Positions 9,250 to 17,516 of a DNA stretch of 64,000 nucleotides are shown one piece after another. Location of the stretch: contig NZ_JAPEPW010000001.1 of assembly GCF_026339955.1 (NCBI RefSeq), forward strand, positions 3,374,501 through 3,438,500. Reading direction: 5' to 3'. A program made the position numbers and the translations under genes. Position 1 is the stretch's first letter; each line of letters begins with the position of its first letter. A model generated the notes under the pieces. It searched no databases, was not told where the DNA came from, and saw only the letters and a list, made by a program, of their open reading frames with translations. The DNA is from Streptomyces sp. NBC_01549. GTDB taxonomy: Bacteria > Actinomycetota > Actinomycetes > Streptomycetales > Streptomycetaceae.

Positions 9250-10425
9250 ATGAGCAACCAGCCGTACGAGGGTCAGTACGAGGGATACGACCCGTATGCA
9301 CAACCGCAGCAGCGACCGCCGCAGCGGCAGTCGCCGCAGCAACCGCCTCAGCAGCAACCGCCCGAGTGGCAGCAGCACACCCAGCAGTGGGAGGGGCAGA
9401 CCTGGGAGACCCAGGCGCAGCCCTCGACGCCGACTACGGACCCGAGGTACCTGCCGCCGCAGGGCTACCAGGCGTACCCGGAGCCGCAGACGTACGGCAC
9501 GGCCGGGCAGCCGCTGCCGCAGGAGGCACCGGCGTCGGCACCGGCCCGGGAGTGGGCGCCCGCGTACCGGCCCCCCGCCCAGCAGGCCCCCGGCACCGGC
9601 ACCGGCGGCGCGGTCGCCCCTGAGGCCGCCTCCGGCTACGGCCCCCCGACCGTCACCGGCAACACCCGCGTCACCGACGCCCAGCGCGCCCGCGCCGAGG
9701 GCCGTTCCCCGATCATCGAACCCGGCATCCAGCCCGCCGCACTCACCGCGGTGCTCGGGCTGCTGCTCTCCGGTACGGCGGCGATCGGGCAGTACGCCCT
9801 CGTCGTCCCCCTCGTCCTTCTGCAGGCCGTCACCGCGGCGGGCTGGTTCCGGCTGAACGGGATGTGGCCGGCCCGCCAGGGCATCGCGCTGGCGTTCCTC
9901 GGCGCGGTCACCGCGGACGTGGCGCTGCTCGCGGCCGGCCGGGAGAACGCGCCCGCCGCGATCCTCGGCACCCTCGGTGTGTGGGTCCTGCTCACCCTCG
10001 TCCTGCAACTGCGCAGCCACGCCGACCCGGACACCCGGATGTACGGCCTGATGGCGACCGTCACCTCGGCGGCGCTCGCGATCGTCGCGACCGGGCACCT
10101 CGCGGCCGAGCCGGACGCCGTCACGGTGGGCGCCGCCGCGGTCGCCGTCGCGGTCCTCGCCCGTGCCCTGCCGCTGCCCACCGCGGCCTCCGTGGTGGTG
10201 GCGCTGCTGGCCGCCGCGGGCGCCGGTATCGCGGTCGGCGGGATGACGGACCTGGGCGGCAAGGGCGCCTTCCTCGGCCTCGGCGCCGGGGTCTGCGCAC
10301 TGATCGGCCACCGGGTCGCGAGCTACGACTACCCGTCCCGTTTCGTCCATTTCACCGCGGGCGTGTCGCTGCCGCTGGCCGCCGCGGCCCCGGCGGTGTA
10401 CCTGCTGGGACGCGCGCTCGGCTAG
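9250..10425 (+). CDS. multi-pass membrane protein with Gln/Pro-rich N-terminus
   Basis: 391 residues. The first ~130 are a cytoplasmic Gln/Pro/Tyr-rich tail (QPYEGQYEGYDPYAQPQQRP), then about eight hydrophobic helices follow (LTAVLGLLLSGTAAIGQYAL onward to AAAAPAVYLLGRALG). I do not recognise a characterised family. ATG at 9250 is preceded by GGAGGG; an in-frame GTG at 9238 overlapping the previous stop is less likely. Adjacent to the sulfur-carrier gene with a 8-bp gap, so probably in one transcript ending at the strong hairpin at 10499. Confidence 0.85.
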   Translation: MSNQPYEGQYEGYDPYAQPQQRPPQRQSPQQPPQQQPPEWQQHTQQWEGQTWETQAQPSTPTTDPRYLPPQGYQAYPEPQTYGTAGQPLPQEAPASAPAREWAPAYRPPAQQAPGTGTGGAVAPEAASGYGPPTVTGNTRVTDAQRARAEGRSPIIEPGIQPAALTAVLGLLLSGTAAIGQYALVVPLVLLQAVTAAGWFRLNGMWPARQGIALAFLGAVTADVALLAAGRENAPAAILGTLGVWVLLTLVLQLRSHADPDTRMYGLMATVTSAALAIVATGHLAAEPDAVTVGAAAVAVAVLARALPLPTAASVVVALLAAAGAGIAVGGMTDLGGKGAFLGLGAGVCALIGHRVASYDYPSRFVHFTAGVSLPLAAAAPAVYLLGRALG

Positions 10426-10498
10426 GGGCTCGCCGCGTTCGTCGCCGTTGCCCCTTCGGCGGGGGGAGGGTTCAAAGGTGATCTACAACCACTCCGTT

Positions 10499-10532
10499 CT
10501 CTGAAGGGCCCCCGTTGTGGGGCCCTTCAGAG
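10499..10532 (+). terminator. strong rho-independent-like terminator
   Basis: Perfect 14-bp stem CTCTGAAGGGCCCC / GGGGCCCTTCAGAG with a 6-nt loop, after the membrane-protein gene. Confidence 0.8.
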
Positions 10533-10597
10533 TTAGGTTCGCGGGGGGACGGCCATGCGGGTCGACCCGGCCCGTTCGAGGTGGGGGAACACCGAGC

Positions 10598-11341
10598 ATG
10601 CGAGCACTGCGAATAATCCTGATCGTCACCGTCATCCTGGGCGGCCTGTTCGTGATCGCGGACCGGGTGGCGGTCGGTTTCGCGGAGGACAAGGCGGCGG
10701 ACCGGATCAAGAGCACCGAGGGCCTGGCCGGCACGCCGGACGTGTCCATCGAGGGCTTTCCCTTCCTCACCCAGGTCGTCGGCGGCGAACTCGACGACGT
10801 GAAGATCGGTATCAAGGACTACGAGGCGTCGACGGGCGGCACGAGCGGCACCAGCACCGTTCGTATCGACGGTCTGAACGCCGAGATGCACGGCGTCGTC
10901 TTCAACGGCGACTACACCTCCGCCACCGCCGACAGCGCCACCGGCTCCGCGTCCATCGGGTACGCCGAGCTGCTCAAGACGGCCAAGTCCCAGGCCACGC
11001 AGGTTGGCCCCAAGGTCACCGCCCGGGTCGTGGGTCTCTCCGACGGCGGCGACGGCAAGATCAAGGTGGCGATCGAGGTCAGCGTCGGCGGCACCAAGGT
11101 GCCCCAGCCGGTCTCCGTGTTCGGCTCGGTCACGGTCGTCGGCGGCAACACGGTCAAGGTGCACGCCGACTCCCTGCCCAAGCTGGGCGTCGACCTCGCC
11201 GAGAACCGAGTGCGCGCGATCACCGACTTCGAGCAGAAGATCGACAAGCTGCCGGGCGGCATCCAGCTGGACACGGTCCAGGCGGCCGCGAACGGCGTGG
11301 ACATCTCGGTGAAGGGTTCGAACGTCAAGCTGGTCGGGTAA
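10598..11341 (+). CDS. LmeA-like / DUF2993 lipid-binding-type protein
   Basis: 247-residue protein with an N-terminal membrane anchor or uncleaved signal (LRIILIVTVILGGLFVIADRVAVG), followed by the DUF2993 domain (FAEDKAADRIKSTEG, PDVSIEGFPFLTQVVGGELDDV). In mycobacteria the family member LmeA is an envelope protein needed for lipomannan elongation; in Streptomyces the role is not established. ATG at 10598 follows a G-rich stretch. It appears to be transcribed alone, between the terminator at 10499 and the leader-peptide promoter at 11545. Confidence 0.88.
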   Translation: MRALRIILIVTVILGGLFVIADRVAVGFAEDKAADRIKSTEGLAGTPDVSIEGFPFLTQVVGGELDDVKIGIKDYEASTGGTSGTSTVRIDGLNAEMHGVVFNGDYTSATADSATGSASIGYAELLKTAKSQATQVGPKVTARVVGLSDGGDGKIKVAIEVSVGGTKVPQPVSVFGSVTVVGGNTVKVHADSLPKLGVDLAENRVRAITDFEQKIDKLPGGIQLDTVQAAANGVDISVKGSNVKLVG

Positions 11342-11544
11342 AAGGGGTAGCGGCCGGGCGACGTCGACGGCAGGCGCCGGAGGGCTGTCCGAGGGGCGAG
11401 ACGAGCCCGTCCGTACCGCAGATGCGCGGTCGACGCGATGTCATGCGGTGCCGGACGCCGCTGCCCGGAATCCGCGCCGGGGCGGCCGCGCCGGTCAACC
11501 TGTCCCACATGCCGGACGATCGCATCTCAACATCCGACACACCG

Positions 11545-11582
11545 GTGACATGCCCGCCTGTCCGTCCCTACGATCGGACCCA
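11545..11582 (+). promoter_or_regulatory. promoter of the sulfur operon, leaderless for the leader ORF
   Basis: GTGACA (11545-11550), an 18-bp spacer and TACGAT (11569-11574). Transcription would begin at about 11581, at the ATG of the 26-aa leader ORF, making it leaderless. Confidence 0.55.
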
Positions 11583-11662
11583 TGAAGCGACAGGCGGATC
11601 TCACGAAGCGGCGGGCAGTAGACCTGTGCCGCGTCGCCGCCATGCTCTGTCGCACCTTCTGA
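11582..11662 (+). CDS. Cys-containing leader peptide, putative attenuator
   Basis: 26-residue ORF (MKRQADLTKRRAVDLCRV, then AAMLCRTF) about 140 bp before the rhodanese gene. Short peptides with a TKRRAVDLCR core are found upstream of sulfur-assimilation genes in Streptomyces and are annotated as putative leader peptides. In mycobacteria, leaderless Cys-rich ORFs act as cysteine-responsive attenuators (established for that genus). Here the two Cys codons and the -10 box 7 nt upstream fit a translation-coupled cysteine sensor. The stretch 11663-11801 would be the attenuator/leader RNA; I did not resolve its folding. Confidence 0.75.
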   Translation: MKRQADLTKRRAVDLCRVAAMLCRTF

Positions 11663-11801
11663 GCGGGACATTCGTCCGTCCGCCCTCCCTGGCCTCTCTT
11701 CGCCAGGATCCCCGTGCGCGCCGCGCAGCCTCGACAGGCATGACCGCGCACTCTCTGTCTAACGCACAGCCCCGCCGCAACTGCCCCGGAGGAGAAACAG
11801 C

Positions 11802-12641
11802 ATGAGCCGCAGCGACGTCCTGGTCGACGCCGACTGGGTCCAGGACCACCTGGACGACCCGAGCGTGGCCATCGTCGAGGTCGACGAGGACACGTCCGCG
11901 TACGAGAAGAACCACATCAAGAACGCGATCCGGATCGACTGGACCAAGGACCTCCAGGACCCGGTCCGCCGTGACTTCATCGACCAGGAGGGCTTCGAGA
12001 AGCTCCTGTCGGAGAAGGGCATCGCCAACGACACGCTGGTGGTTCTCTACGGCGGCAACAACAACTGGTTCGCGTCCTACGCCTACTGGTACTTCAAGCT
12101 GTACGGCCACGAGAACGTCAAGCTCCTCGACGGTGGCCGCAAGAAGTGGGAGCTCGACTCCCGCGACCTGGTCGCCGAGGTGCCCACCCGCGCCACGACC
12201 GACTACAAGGCCAAGGCCCAGAACACCGCGATCCGCGCCTTCCGCGACGATGTCGTGGCGGCCATCGGTTCGCAGAACCTGGTCGACGTCCGCTCGCCCG
12301 ACGAGTTCAGCGGCAAGCTGCTCGCCCCGGCGCACCTTCCGCAGGAGCAGTCGCAGCGTCCGGGCCACGTCCCGAGCGCCCGCAACATCCCGTGGTCGAA
12401 GAACGCCAACGACGACGGCACCTTCAAGTCGGACGACGAGCTCAAGGAGCTCTACGTCGAGGAGAGGGTCGACCTCGCCAAGGACACCATCGCGTACTGC
12501 CGCATCGGTGAGCGTTCCGCGCTCACCTGGTTCGTGCTGCACGAGCTGCTCGGCGTGGAGAACGTCAAGAACTACGACGGCTCCTGGACCGAGTACGGCA
12601 GCCTGGTCGGCGTCCCGATCGAGCTCGGCGCCAACAAGTAA
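11802..12641 (+). CDS. thiosulfate/3-mercaptopyruvate sulfurtransferase (two rhodanese domains)
   Basis: 279-residue tandem-rhodanese enzyme that transfers sulfane sulfur from thiosulfate to cyanide or a thiol acceptor. The N-terminal domain (residues ~8-125) is the inactive type; the C-terminal domain carries the catalytic loop CRIGERSALTW with the active Cys at ~229. Start ATG has GGAGGAG upstream. It is 30 bp before the SseC-like gene, with which it is usually co-transcribed (CysA-SseC pairing in mycobacteria). Expression is probably controlled by the upstream leader peptide. Cytosolic. Confidence 0.95.
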   Translation: MSRSDVLVDADWVQDHLDDPSVAIVEVDEDTSAYEKNHIKNAIRIDWTKDLQDPVRRDFIDQEGFEKLLSEKGIANDTLVVLYGGNNNWFASYAYWYFKLYGHENVKLLDGGRKKWELDSRDLVAEVPTRATTDYKAKAQNTAIRAFRDDVVAAIGSQNLVDVRSPDEFSGKLLAPAHLPQEQSQRPGHVPSARNIPWSKNANDDGTFKSDDELKELYVEERVDLAKDTIAYCRIGERSALTWFVLHELLGVENVKNYDGSWTEYGSLVGVPIELGANK

Positions 12642-12671
12642 CCCTCAAGGCCTGAAGGACGGAATCGAAAT

Positions 12672-12959
12672 ATGTGTGGAGCGAAGGCCGGCGGCCCCGA
12701 CGCCTCGACGATCAAGCCCGGTGAGACCACCATCCAGGGCCAGGTGACCCGCGACGGCGAGCCCGTCACCGGTTACGTGCGTCTGCTGGACTCGACCGGC
12801 GAGTTCACGGCGGAGGTCCCCACCTCCGCGACGGGCCAGTTCCGCTTCTACGCGGCCGAGGGCACCTGGACCGTACGCGCCCTGGTCCCCGGTGGCACCG
12901 CGGACCGCACGGTCGTCGCCCAGACGGGCGGCCTCGCCGAGGTCGCGATCGCCGTCTGA
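12672..12959 (+). CDS. SseC-like DUF1416 protein
   Basis: 95-residue protein, MCGAKAGGPD start, single beta-sandwich-like DUF1416 domain (TIQGQVTRDGEPVTGYVRLLD). It is constantly paired with the rhodanese gene in actinobacteria and is described as a sulfur-transfer accessory protein, though no reaction has been assigned. The Cys at position 2 is conserved in what I recall of the family. Ends at the strong hairpin at 12975. Confidence 0.9.
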   Translation: MCGAKAGGPDASTIKPGETTIQGQVTRDGEPVTGYVRLLDSTGEFTAEVPTSATGQFRFYAAEGTWTVRALVPGGTADRTVVAQTGGLAEVAIAV

Positions 12960-12974
12960 CGGCACCTCTGAGTG

Positions 12975-13024
12975 GCCGAAGGGCCGCACTTCCGGGTTGG
13001 ACGCTCGGGGTGCGGCCCTTCGGC
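12975..13024 (+). terminator. terminator after sseC-like gene
   Basis: GCCGAAGGGCCGCAC pairs with GTGCGGCCCTTCGGC across a 20-nt loop. Confidence 0.75.
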
Positions 13025-13047
13025 GTGTACGGGCCTACGCTGGAGGT

Positions 13048-13308
13048 ATGTACGCACGACGGCGACACGTCTACTTCGCCATGATGGGGACGTGCATCGG
13101 TCTTTTCGTCCTGGCCTGGGGAGTCGTACGGATCTGGTCGATTCCCGTGGCCGTGGGGATGTGTGTGGTGGCGATGGTGATTCCGCCGTTCGCCGCGATG
13201 GTCGCCAACCGGCGGGGGCCCGAGGACCGCTGGTGGGACGACCCGTCCGGGGACCAGAAGTCCGACGAGTGGTGGGACGAGCTCGACGGCAAGAAGCCCC
13301 GCTCGTAG
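13048..13308 (+). CDS. DUF3099 small membrane protein
   Basis: 86 residues with two membrane helices (YFAMMGTCIGLFVLAWGVVRI, PVAVGMCVVAMVIPPFAAMV) and an acidic, Trp-rich cytoplasmic tail (RWWDDPSGDQKSDEWWDEL) typical of DUF3099. Function unknown. TACGCT lies 7 nt before the ATG, so the mRNA is probably leaderless despite the GGAGG abutting the start. Convergent with the DsrE-family gene. Confidence 0.85.
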   Translation: MYARRRHVYFAMMGTCIGLFVLAWGVVRIWSIPVAVGMCVVAMVIPPFAAMVANRRGPEDRWWDDPSGDQKSDEWWDELDGKKPRS

Positions 13309-13344
13309 GAGGGCGCGCGGCTACCTTCGGTACGCGCGGCACCT

Positions 13345-13707
13345 TCAGTAGACGAGCGCCTGCGTCTCGTCCGCCATCGCCTCCTGGACGAACACCTGGG
13401 CGCCCGCGATGCGTACGCCCTCGATGACGTCCTTCTCCGTGATGTCCCGGCGTGCCGCGCACTGGGTGCACAGGGTGAGCCGGCCCGCGGCCAGGACCGA
13501 GTCGATCAGATCGGGCAACGGCGCCGCGTGCGGCAGCTCGAACTCGGCGGCCCGGCCCGGCAGCGCGAACCACGCGGACTCGCCGGTCAGCCACAGGGAG
13601 ACCTCGACCCCGCTGGCCACGGCCACCGCCGCGACCGTGAACGCCTGCGAGCAGCGTTCGGGGGCATCGGCCCCCGCCGTCACCTTGATCACGAGCTTCT
13701 TCGCCAT
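13345..13707 (-). CDS. DsrE-family protein
   Basis: 120-residue DsrE/F-like fold protein (MAKKLVIKVTAGADAPERCSQAF ... SVLAAGRLTLCTQCAARRDI). Family members relay sulfur on a conserved Cys or act as peroxiredoxin-like proteins. Here the CTQCAARR motif supplies two Cys, and Cys in ERCSQ a third. It stands convergent to the DUF3099 gene and next to the rhodanese/SseC pair, supporting a role in sulfur trafficking (inference). Own promoter in the 13708-13794 gap. Confidence 0.85.
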   Translation of the reverse strand: MAKKLVIKVTAGADAPERCSQAFTVAAVAVASGVEVSLWLTGESAWFALPGRAAEFELPHAAPLPDLIDSVLAAGRLTLCTQCAARRDITEKDVIEGVRIAGAQVFVQEAMADETQALVY

Positions 13708-13842
13708 GGCCGCATGGTAGTCCGGGGGAATTCGGGGAGAGTCCGAATCGTGATCATGTCCCTTACAACCTCATGAGATTCCCATGGGTCTCCTGTGCGC
13801 GCGGATACGGAATCCGTGCGTCGCGTTCCGTGGGGGGATGTC

Positions 13843-14655
13843 GTGGAAGTCGAGCAAGTACCCGTGCCAGGACCCGAGGTGACGGGTGGGGAGACGCGCG
13901 GGGAGATGGGCGAGGGGACGGACGAGGAGACACGCGAGGAAACGCCTCGCGTACGTCGGCGAGGTCGTACGGCCCTGTTGATCGCCACGGCCGCCGTGCT
14001 GGGGCTCGCCGGGGGCACCTGCGCCGGCTATCTGATCCAGGCCGACCGGGAGCCGACCAAACTGCCGTCGCTCTCGCAGCCCGTGGTCGCCCAGGCCAAG
14101 GGTGCCGGGCCCGAACCCCTGTCCGCCGCGCAGGACCGCCGCGTGAAGACCGACGGCGACCTGCGCAAGCTGCTGATCAAGCGGCCGAAGGGGACGCAGG
14201 AGGCCGAGTACGTGGCCGGCGACAAGGGCTGGATGGGCATCGCGGACTACGCGGAGGAGTACAACAAGCCGGCTGGTGCCTTCGGCGACCTGATCGGCGC
14301 CGAGTTCCGGCGTGCGGCTGCCACCGGCTGGACGGTGGGCGCGTACAGCGTGGAGGTCCGCCTGATCCAGTACCGGCAGGAGGAGAAGCTCGGTGCCTCC
14401 GACGCGGCCGCCGACGGCCGTTACTGGGCGAACACGAAGAGCGGCACCCATGTCTGGGCGATCCCGGGTACGGGCGACGGCATGGCCTACGTCCACACCA
14501 AGCCCGACACGAAGCCTGGTTACGTCCCGGTGTACGGGGCCGAGGCACACGCCTGGCGCGGTGACATCGCGATGGAGATCTGGATCTACGACACCAAGCC
14601 GATCCCCAAGGCCAAGATCATGGACCTGGCCGAGCGGCAGATGGAGCGGCTGTGA
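13843..14655 (+). CDS. membrane-anchored protein, tandem cluster member 1
   Basis: First of three overlapping genes for similarly built proteins: acidic/charged cytoplasmic N-terminus, one membrane helix (TALLIATAAVLGLAGGTCAGYLI) and an extracytoplasmic domain of ~190 residues ending AKIMDLAERQMERL. No family name recognised. I chose the GTG at 13843 with GGGGGGA upstream; a start at 13795 is possible and would add 16 residues. Its stop overlaps the next start by 4 bp (GTGA), so the three are translationally coupled and probably form a complex or a paralogue set (inference). Confidence 0.8.
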   Translation: MEVEQVPVPGPEVTGGETRGEMGEGTDEETREETPRVRRRGRTALLIATAAVLGLAGGTCAGYLIQADREPTKLPSLSQPVVAQAKGAGPEPLSAAQDRRVKTDGDLRKLLIKRPKGTQEAEYVAGDKGWMGIADYAEEYNKPAGAFGDLIGAEFRRAAATGWTVGAYSVEVRLIQYRQEEKLGASDAAADGRYWANTKSGTHVWAIPGTGDGMAYVHTKPDTKPGYVPVYGAEAHAWRGDIAMEIWIYDTKPIPKAKIMDLAERQMERL

Positions 14656-15578
14656 CCGATGAGCGACCGATGAGCGAGCAGTCCGTTCAGGAGCCTGTGC
14701 CGGAGCGCGTGGAGGAGTCCGTTCAGGAGCCCGCGTCCGAAGCCGCCGCGCCCGAAGCCGTCGCGCCCGAAACCGTCGCGCCCGAAACCGTCGCGCCCGA
14801 AACCGCCGCCCCCTTCAAGAAGCCCCGCCGCCGGGGGCGCATCGCCGCCGTCGCCGGTTCCGTGCTCCTCGTCGCGGCCGTCGTCGGCGGTGCCGGCTAC
14901 ACCGTCGTGACCGTCCAGGACGCCGACCGGGACCCCGGCGCGCCCTCCTGGACCTTCCCGGTTCCCGCCCCCGACGACACGAAGACGGCGAAGGCCCCCT
15001 CGGGGCTCGCCGCGATGCTCGTGCCGTACGGCACCGAGGGCTGGAGCCGGGGCCCGGACATCGGCGAGTTCGGCTCCGACGCCTCGCTCAGCGGGCCCGA
15101 GGCCACCGCTCTGCGCAAGGAGGCGCTGCGCGACCTGCCGCGTTCGCAGCGGCGGGACCTGGAGAAGCGGATCGACGAGCAGCACACCAAGGGCATCGCG
15201 ATGCGCAGCTACCTCAGCACCTCCAGCGGGATCAACTCCACGCTGTACGCCAACGGCGCCTTCACCATGAGCGTCGAGCTGGCCCAGATCGAGGACAAGG
15301 CGGCGGTGAAGGGCATGTCGACGTTCCAGAACGAGTTCCTCGACGCCCTCAAGATCTTCCGCAAGGGGCCGGAGATCAAGGGTCACAAGAACGCGAAGTG
15401 CTTCCTGCCGACCAAGGACAAGGACGAGAAGCTCGACATGATGGTCTGCTCCGCCTACCAGGGTGACGTGCTGGTCAGCGCGACCGCCTACGGGGCCAAG
15501 CCGTTGGACACCAAGGGTGTCGCGATGCTGCTGCGCGAGCAGCTCGACCGCATCGCCGAGCCGGGGGAGGCGGTATGA
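14652..15578 (+). CDS. membrane-anchored protein, tandem cluster member 2
   Basis: 308 residues: an acidic N-terminal tail with PETVA-type repeats (residues ~30-55), an Arg/Lys cluster (KKPRRRGR) and one membrane helix (IAAVAGSVLLVAAVVGGAGYTVV), then an extracytoplasmic domain with two Cys (NAKCFLP, MMVCSAY) that could form a disulfide. GTG start within the previous stop; an ATG 6 codons later (MSEQS) is an alternative. Function unknown. The stop overlaps the next ATG (ATGA). Confidence 0.82.
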   Translation: MTDERPMSEQSVQEPVPERVEESVQEPASEAAAPEAVAPETVAPETVAPETAAPFKKPRRRGRIAAVAGSVLLVAAVVGGAGYTVVTVQDADRDPGAPSWTFPVPAPDDTKTAKAPSGLAAMLVPYGTEGWSRGPDIGEFGSDASLSGPEATALRKEALRDLPRSQRRDLEKRIDEQHTKGIAMRSYLSTSSGINSTLYANGAFTMSVELAQIEDKAAVKGMSTFQNEFLDALKIFRKGPEIKGHKNAKCFLPTKDKDEKLDMMVCSAYQGDVLVSATAYGAKPLDTKGVAMLLREQLDRIAEPGEAV

Positions 15579-16600
15579 CCGAGCGGACGAGCTCCGTGGA
15601 GGACGGGACCGCGGCGCCGGTCGAGGAGCGGCCAGCGGTCGCCGTGCCCGAGGTGCCGGCCGCGGTCGCCGTGCCCGAGGTGCCGGCCGCGGTCGCCGTG
15701 CCCGAGGCGCCGGCCGCGGTCGCCGTGCCCGAGGTGCCGGCCGCGGTCGCCGTGCCCGAGGTGCCGGCCGCGGTCGCCGACCCCGAGGTACCGTCCACGA
15801 CCGTAGGGCCCGAGGTGCCGCCGGTCCCGGTGCGCAAGGACCGTCGGGTGCTGCGGGCCGTGCTGCGCTGGACCGCCGCCACGGTGGTCTTCGCGGTGGT
15901 CGGCACATCGGTCGCGTACGGCATCACCCGCATGGACCGCACCGACGTACCCGGTCTGGCGACGGAGTCGGACGGGCGCTGGGACTACCCGACGATCACC
16001 CGGCCGCCGCTGCCCTCCGGCAGCCCGCGCGCGCTCGCCGAGTCGAACAGGACCGGCACCCACTACGCCGACCTGCGGCGGCTCGTACTGCCCGCCCCGA
16101 AGGGCGCGCACATCGACCCGGCGCTGCGCGGGGCGGACGGCTGGCTGGCGACGAAGACGTTCCTGGCGGAGTACGCCACGCGGGACGACCGGGAGACGGT
16201 CGGGCAGCAGCTGACCGACAACGGTCTGCGGCACATCGCGGCGCGCGGCTGGACGACGCCGGACGGTACGCACACGCGGATCTACCTGTTGCAGTTCGAC
16301 TCGGTCACCGTCGCGGACGAGGTGAACTCGCCTGGGCTGACCAGCTACAACATGCCGAACTACGCGGTGCGCGGCGCCGAGCGGATGATGGCCGACGACC
16401 GGTTCCCGGGCCGCGCCGCGGTCGACGACGTGACCCGTCACGCGTACGACGAGACCAAGCCGTACGGCGCTGAGCAGGTCCGCCAGGCGTACCTCTCGGC
16501 CGGGGACACCCTCGCCGTGATCGTGCAGTCCCGCAAGGGCACCGCGAAGGCCGTCCCGTTCCAGCAGGCGGTGGTCCTGCAGAGTCTACTGCTCGGCTGA
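15575..16600 (+). CDS. membrane-anchored protein, tandem cluster member 3, with VPE repeats
   Basis: 341 residues. The cytoplasmic N-terminus contains five perfect copies (one with a single change) of the nonapeptide AVAVPEVPA, encoded by a 27-bp DNA repeat, then a membrane helix (LRWTAATVVFAVVGTSVAYGI) and an extracytoplasmic domain ending AVVLQSLLLG. Same architecture as the two upstream proteins. No recognised family. Followed by a terminator hairpin at 16628. The repeat makes N-terminal length variation between strains likely. Confidence 0.82.
   Translation: MTERTSSVEDGTAAPVEERPAVAVPEVPAAVAVPEVPAAVAVPEAPAAVAVPEVPAAVAVPEVPAAVADPEVPSTTVGPEVPPVPVRKDRRVLRAVLRWTAATVVFAVVGTSVAYGITRMDRTDVPGLATESDGRWDYPTITRPPLPSGSPRALAESNRTGTHYADLRRLVLPAPKGAHIDPALRGADGWLATKTFLAEYATRDDRETVGQQLTDNGLRHIAARGWTTPDGTHTRIYLLQFDSVTVADEVNSPGLTSYNMPNYAVRGAERMMADDRFPGRAAVDDVTRHAYDETKPYGAEQVRQAYLSAGDTLAVIVQSRKGTAKAVPFQQAVVLQSLLLG
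15635..15796 (+). repeat. 27-bp coding tandem repeat
   Basis: Units at 15635, 15662, 15689, 15716 and 15743, each starting GCGGTCGCCGTGCCCGAGG, plus a diverged sixth unit to 15796. The third unit has one base change (V to A). Confidence 0.9.
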
Positions 16601-16627
16601 CCCAGGGGGAGTACCTCGCAGCGAGTC

Positions 16628-16658
16628 CCGAGCCCCACCCGACTAGAGTGGGGCTCGG
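16628..16658 (+). terminator. terminator after the three-gene cluster
   Basis: CCGAGCCCCAC / GTGGGGCTCGG, 11-bp perfect stem, 9-nt loop. Confidence 0.75.
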
Positions 16659-16697
16659 CTCTTGTACCGCCCACCCCGCTCATCCGAGGAGCACCCC

Positions 16698-16796
16698 GTG
16701 GAGATCTTCTTCGAAACCCTGCTGGTCCTGGTCTGCGTCGGCGTGCTCGCCTTCGCCGGGCTGAGCGTGAAGAAGCTGTACCAGGGCCAGCGCTGA
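16698..16796 (+). CDS. 32-aa single-helix membrane peptide
   Basis: Tiny ORF with a GTG start and a clear RBS (GAGGAG, 7 nt). The product, starting MEIFFETLLVLVCVGVLAFA, is one membrane helix with a basic tail (KKLYQGQR). It ends 25 bp before the nitrobindin-like gene. Small membrane peptides like this are easily missed; the good RBS and the hydrophobic pattern support it. Function unknown. Confidence 0.65.
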   Translation: MEIFFETLLVLVCVGVLAFAGLSVKKLYQGQR

Positions 16797-16821
16797 CCCC
16801 CATCGAGGAACTGCCGAGCTC

Positions 16822-17397
16822 ATGATCGAGATCCCGTCCGACCTGCACAAGGACCTGCTCCCTCTTGCCTTCCTGCTCGGCGACTGGGCCGGTGCGGGCG
16901 TTCACGACTTCCCCGGCTCCGAGAAGTGCAACTTCGGGCAGGAGGTCACCTTCACCCACGACGGGCGTGACTTCCTGGAGTACCACTCGCACACCTGGGT
17001 GCTCGACGCCGACGGGAACAAGGTCCGGCCGCTGGAGACCGAGTCCGGCTTCTGGCGCGTCGACTCCGACCGCAAGGTCGAGGTCGTTATGACCCGCGAC
17101 GACGGCGTCGTCGAGATCTGGTACGGCGACCTGGCGGCCAAGACGCCGCAGATCGACCTGGTCACCGACGCCGTGGCACGGACGGCGGCCTCGGGTCCCC
17201 ACACCGGCGGCAAGCGCCTCTACGGCTATGTGAAGAGCGACCTCATGTGGGTCGGCGAGAAGCAGACCCCCGAGGTCGAACTGCGCCCTTACATGTCCGC
17301 GCACCTGAAGAAGGTCGTCACCCCTGAGGACGTCGAACGCTGGGCCAAGGCCCTGCCGGACGACATGCCGGACGACGGGATCGCGTTCTTCAAGTAG
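16822..17397 (+). CDS. nitrobindin-like / FABP-family heme-binding protein
   Basis: 191-residue beta-barrel protein. LLGDWAGAGVHDFPGSE matches the GxWxGxG signature of the nitrobindin (DUF1794/THAP4-like) family, whose members bind ferric heme and isomerise peroxynitrite. The heme-ligand His is expected near the C-terminus; the protein has MSAHLKK at ~165. In Streptomyces this gene commonly sits next to nur. Cytosolic. Probably shares a transcript with the 32-aa peptide. Confidence 0.85.
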   Translation: MIEIPSDLHKDLLPLAFLLGDWAGAGVHDFPGSEKCNFGQEVTFTHDGRDFLEYHSHTWVLDADGNKVRPLETESGFWRVDSDRKVEVVMTRDDGVVEIWYGDLAAKTPQIDLVTDAVARTAASGPHTGGKRLYGYVKSDLMWVGEKQTPEVELRPYMSAHLKKVVTPEDVERWAKALPDDMPDDGIAFFK

Positions 17398-17402
17398 TCG
17401 GA

Positions 17403-17470
17403 GAGCGGTCCGGCACGTAGTCGGAAAGTGATCCGGCACGTAGGTGAAAAGTGGTCCGGCCGGTTCGGCG
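17403..17470. repeat. 23-bp imperfect tandem repeat
   Basis: Three degenerate copies of AAGTGATCCGGCACGTAGGTG downstream of the nitrobindin-like gene. No function is evident. Confidence 0.6.
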
Positions 17471-17516
17471 GCTCTCCTCAGGTCGTCACATCCCGGAATG
17501 GTCCTAGACTTCCAGT

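Noticed and set aside
9007..10350. Long minus-strand open frame opposite the membrane-protein gene
   Set aside because: Composition-driven shadow of the plus-strand gene; no RBS, no recognisable domain and Arg/Gly/Asp-rich translation.
12972..13427. Plus-strand frame spanning the DUF3099 gene
   Set aside because: Different frame from the recognisable DUF3099 protein and Arg/Gly-rich without domain.
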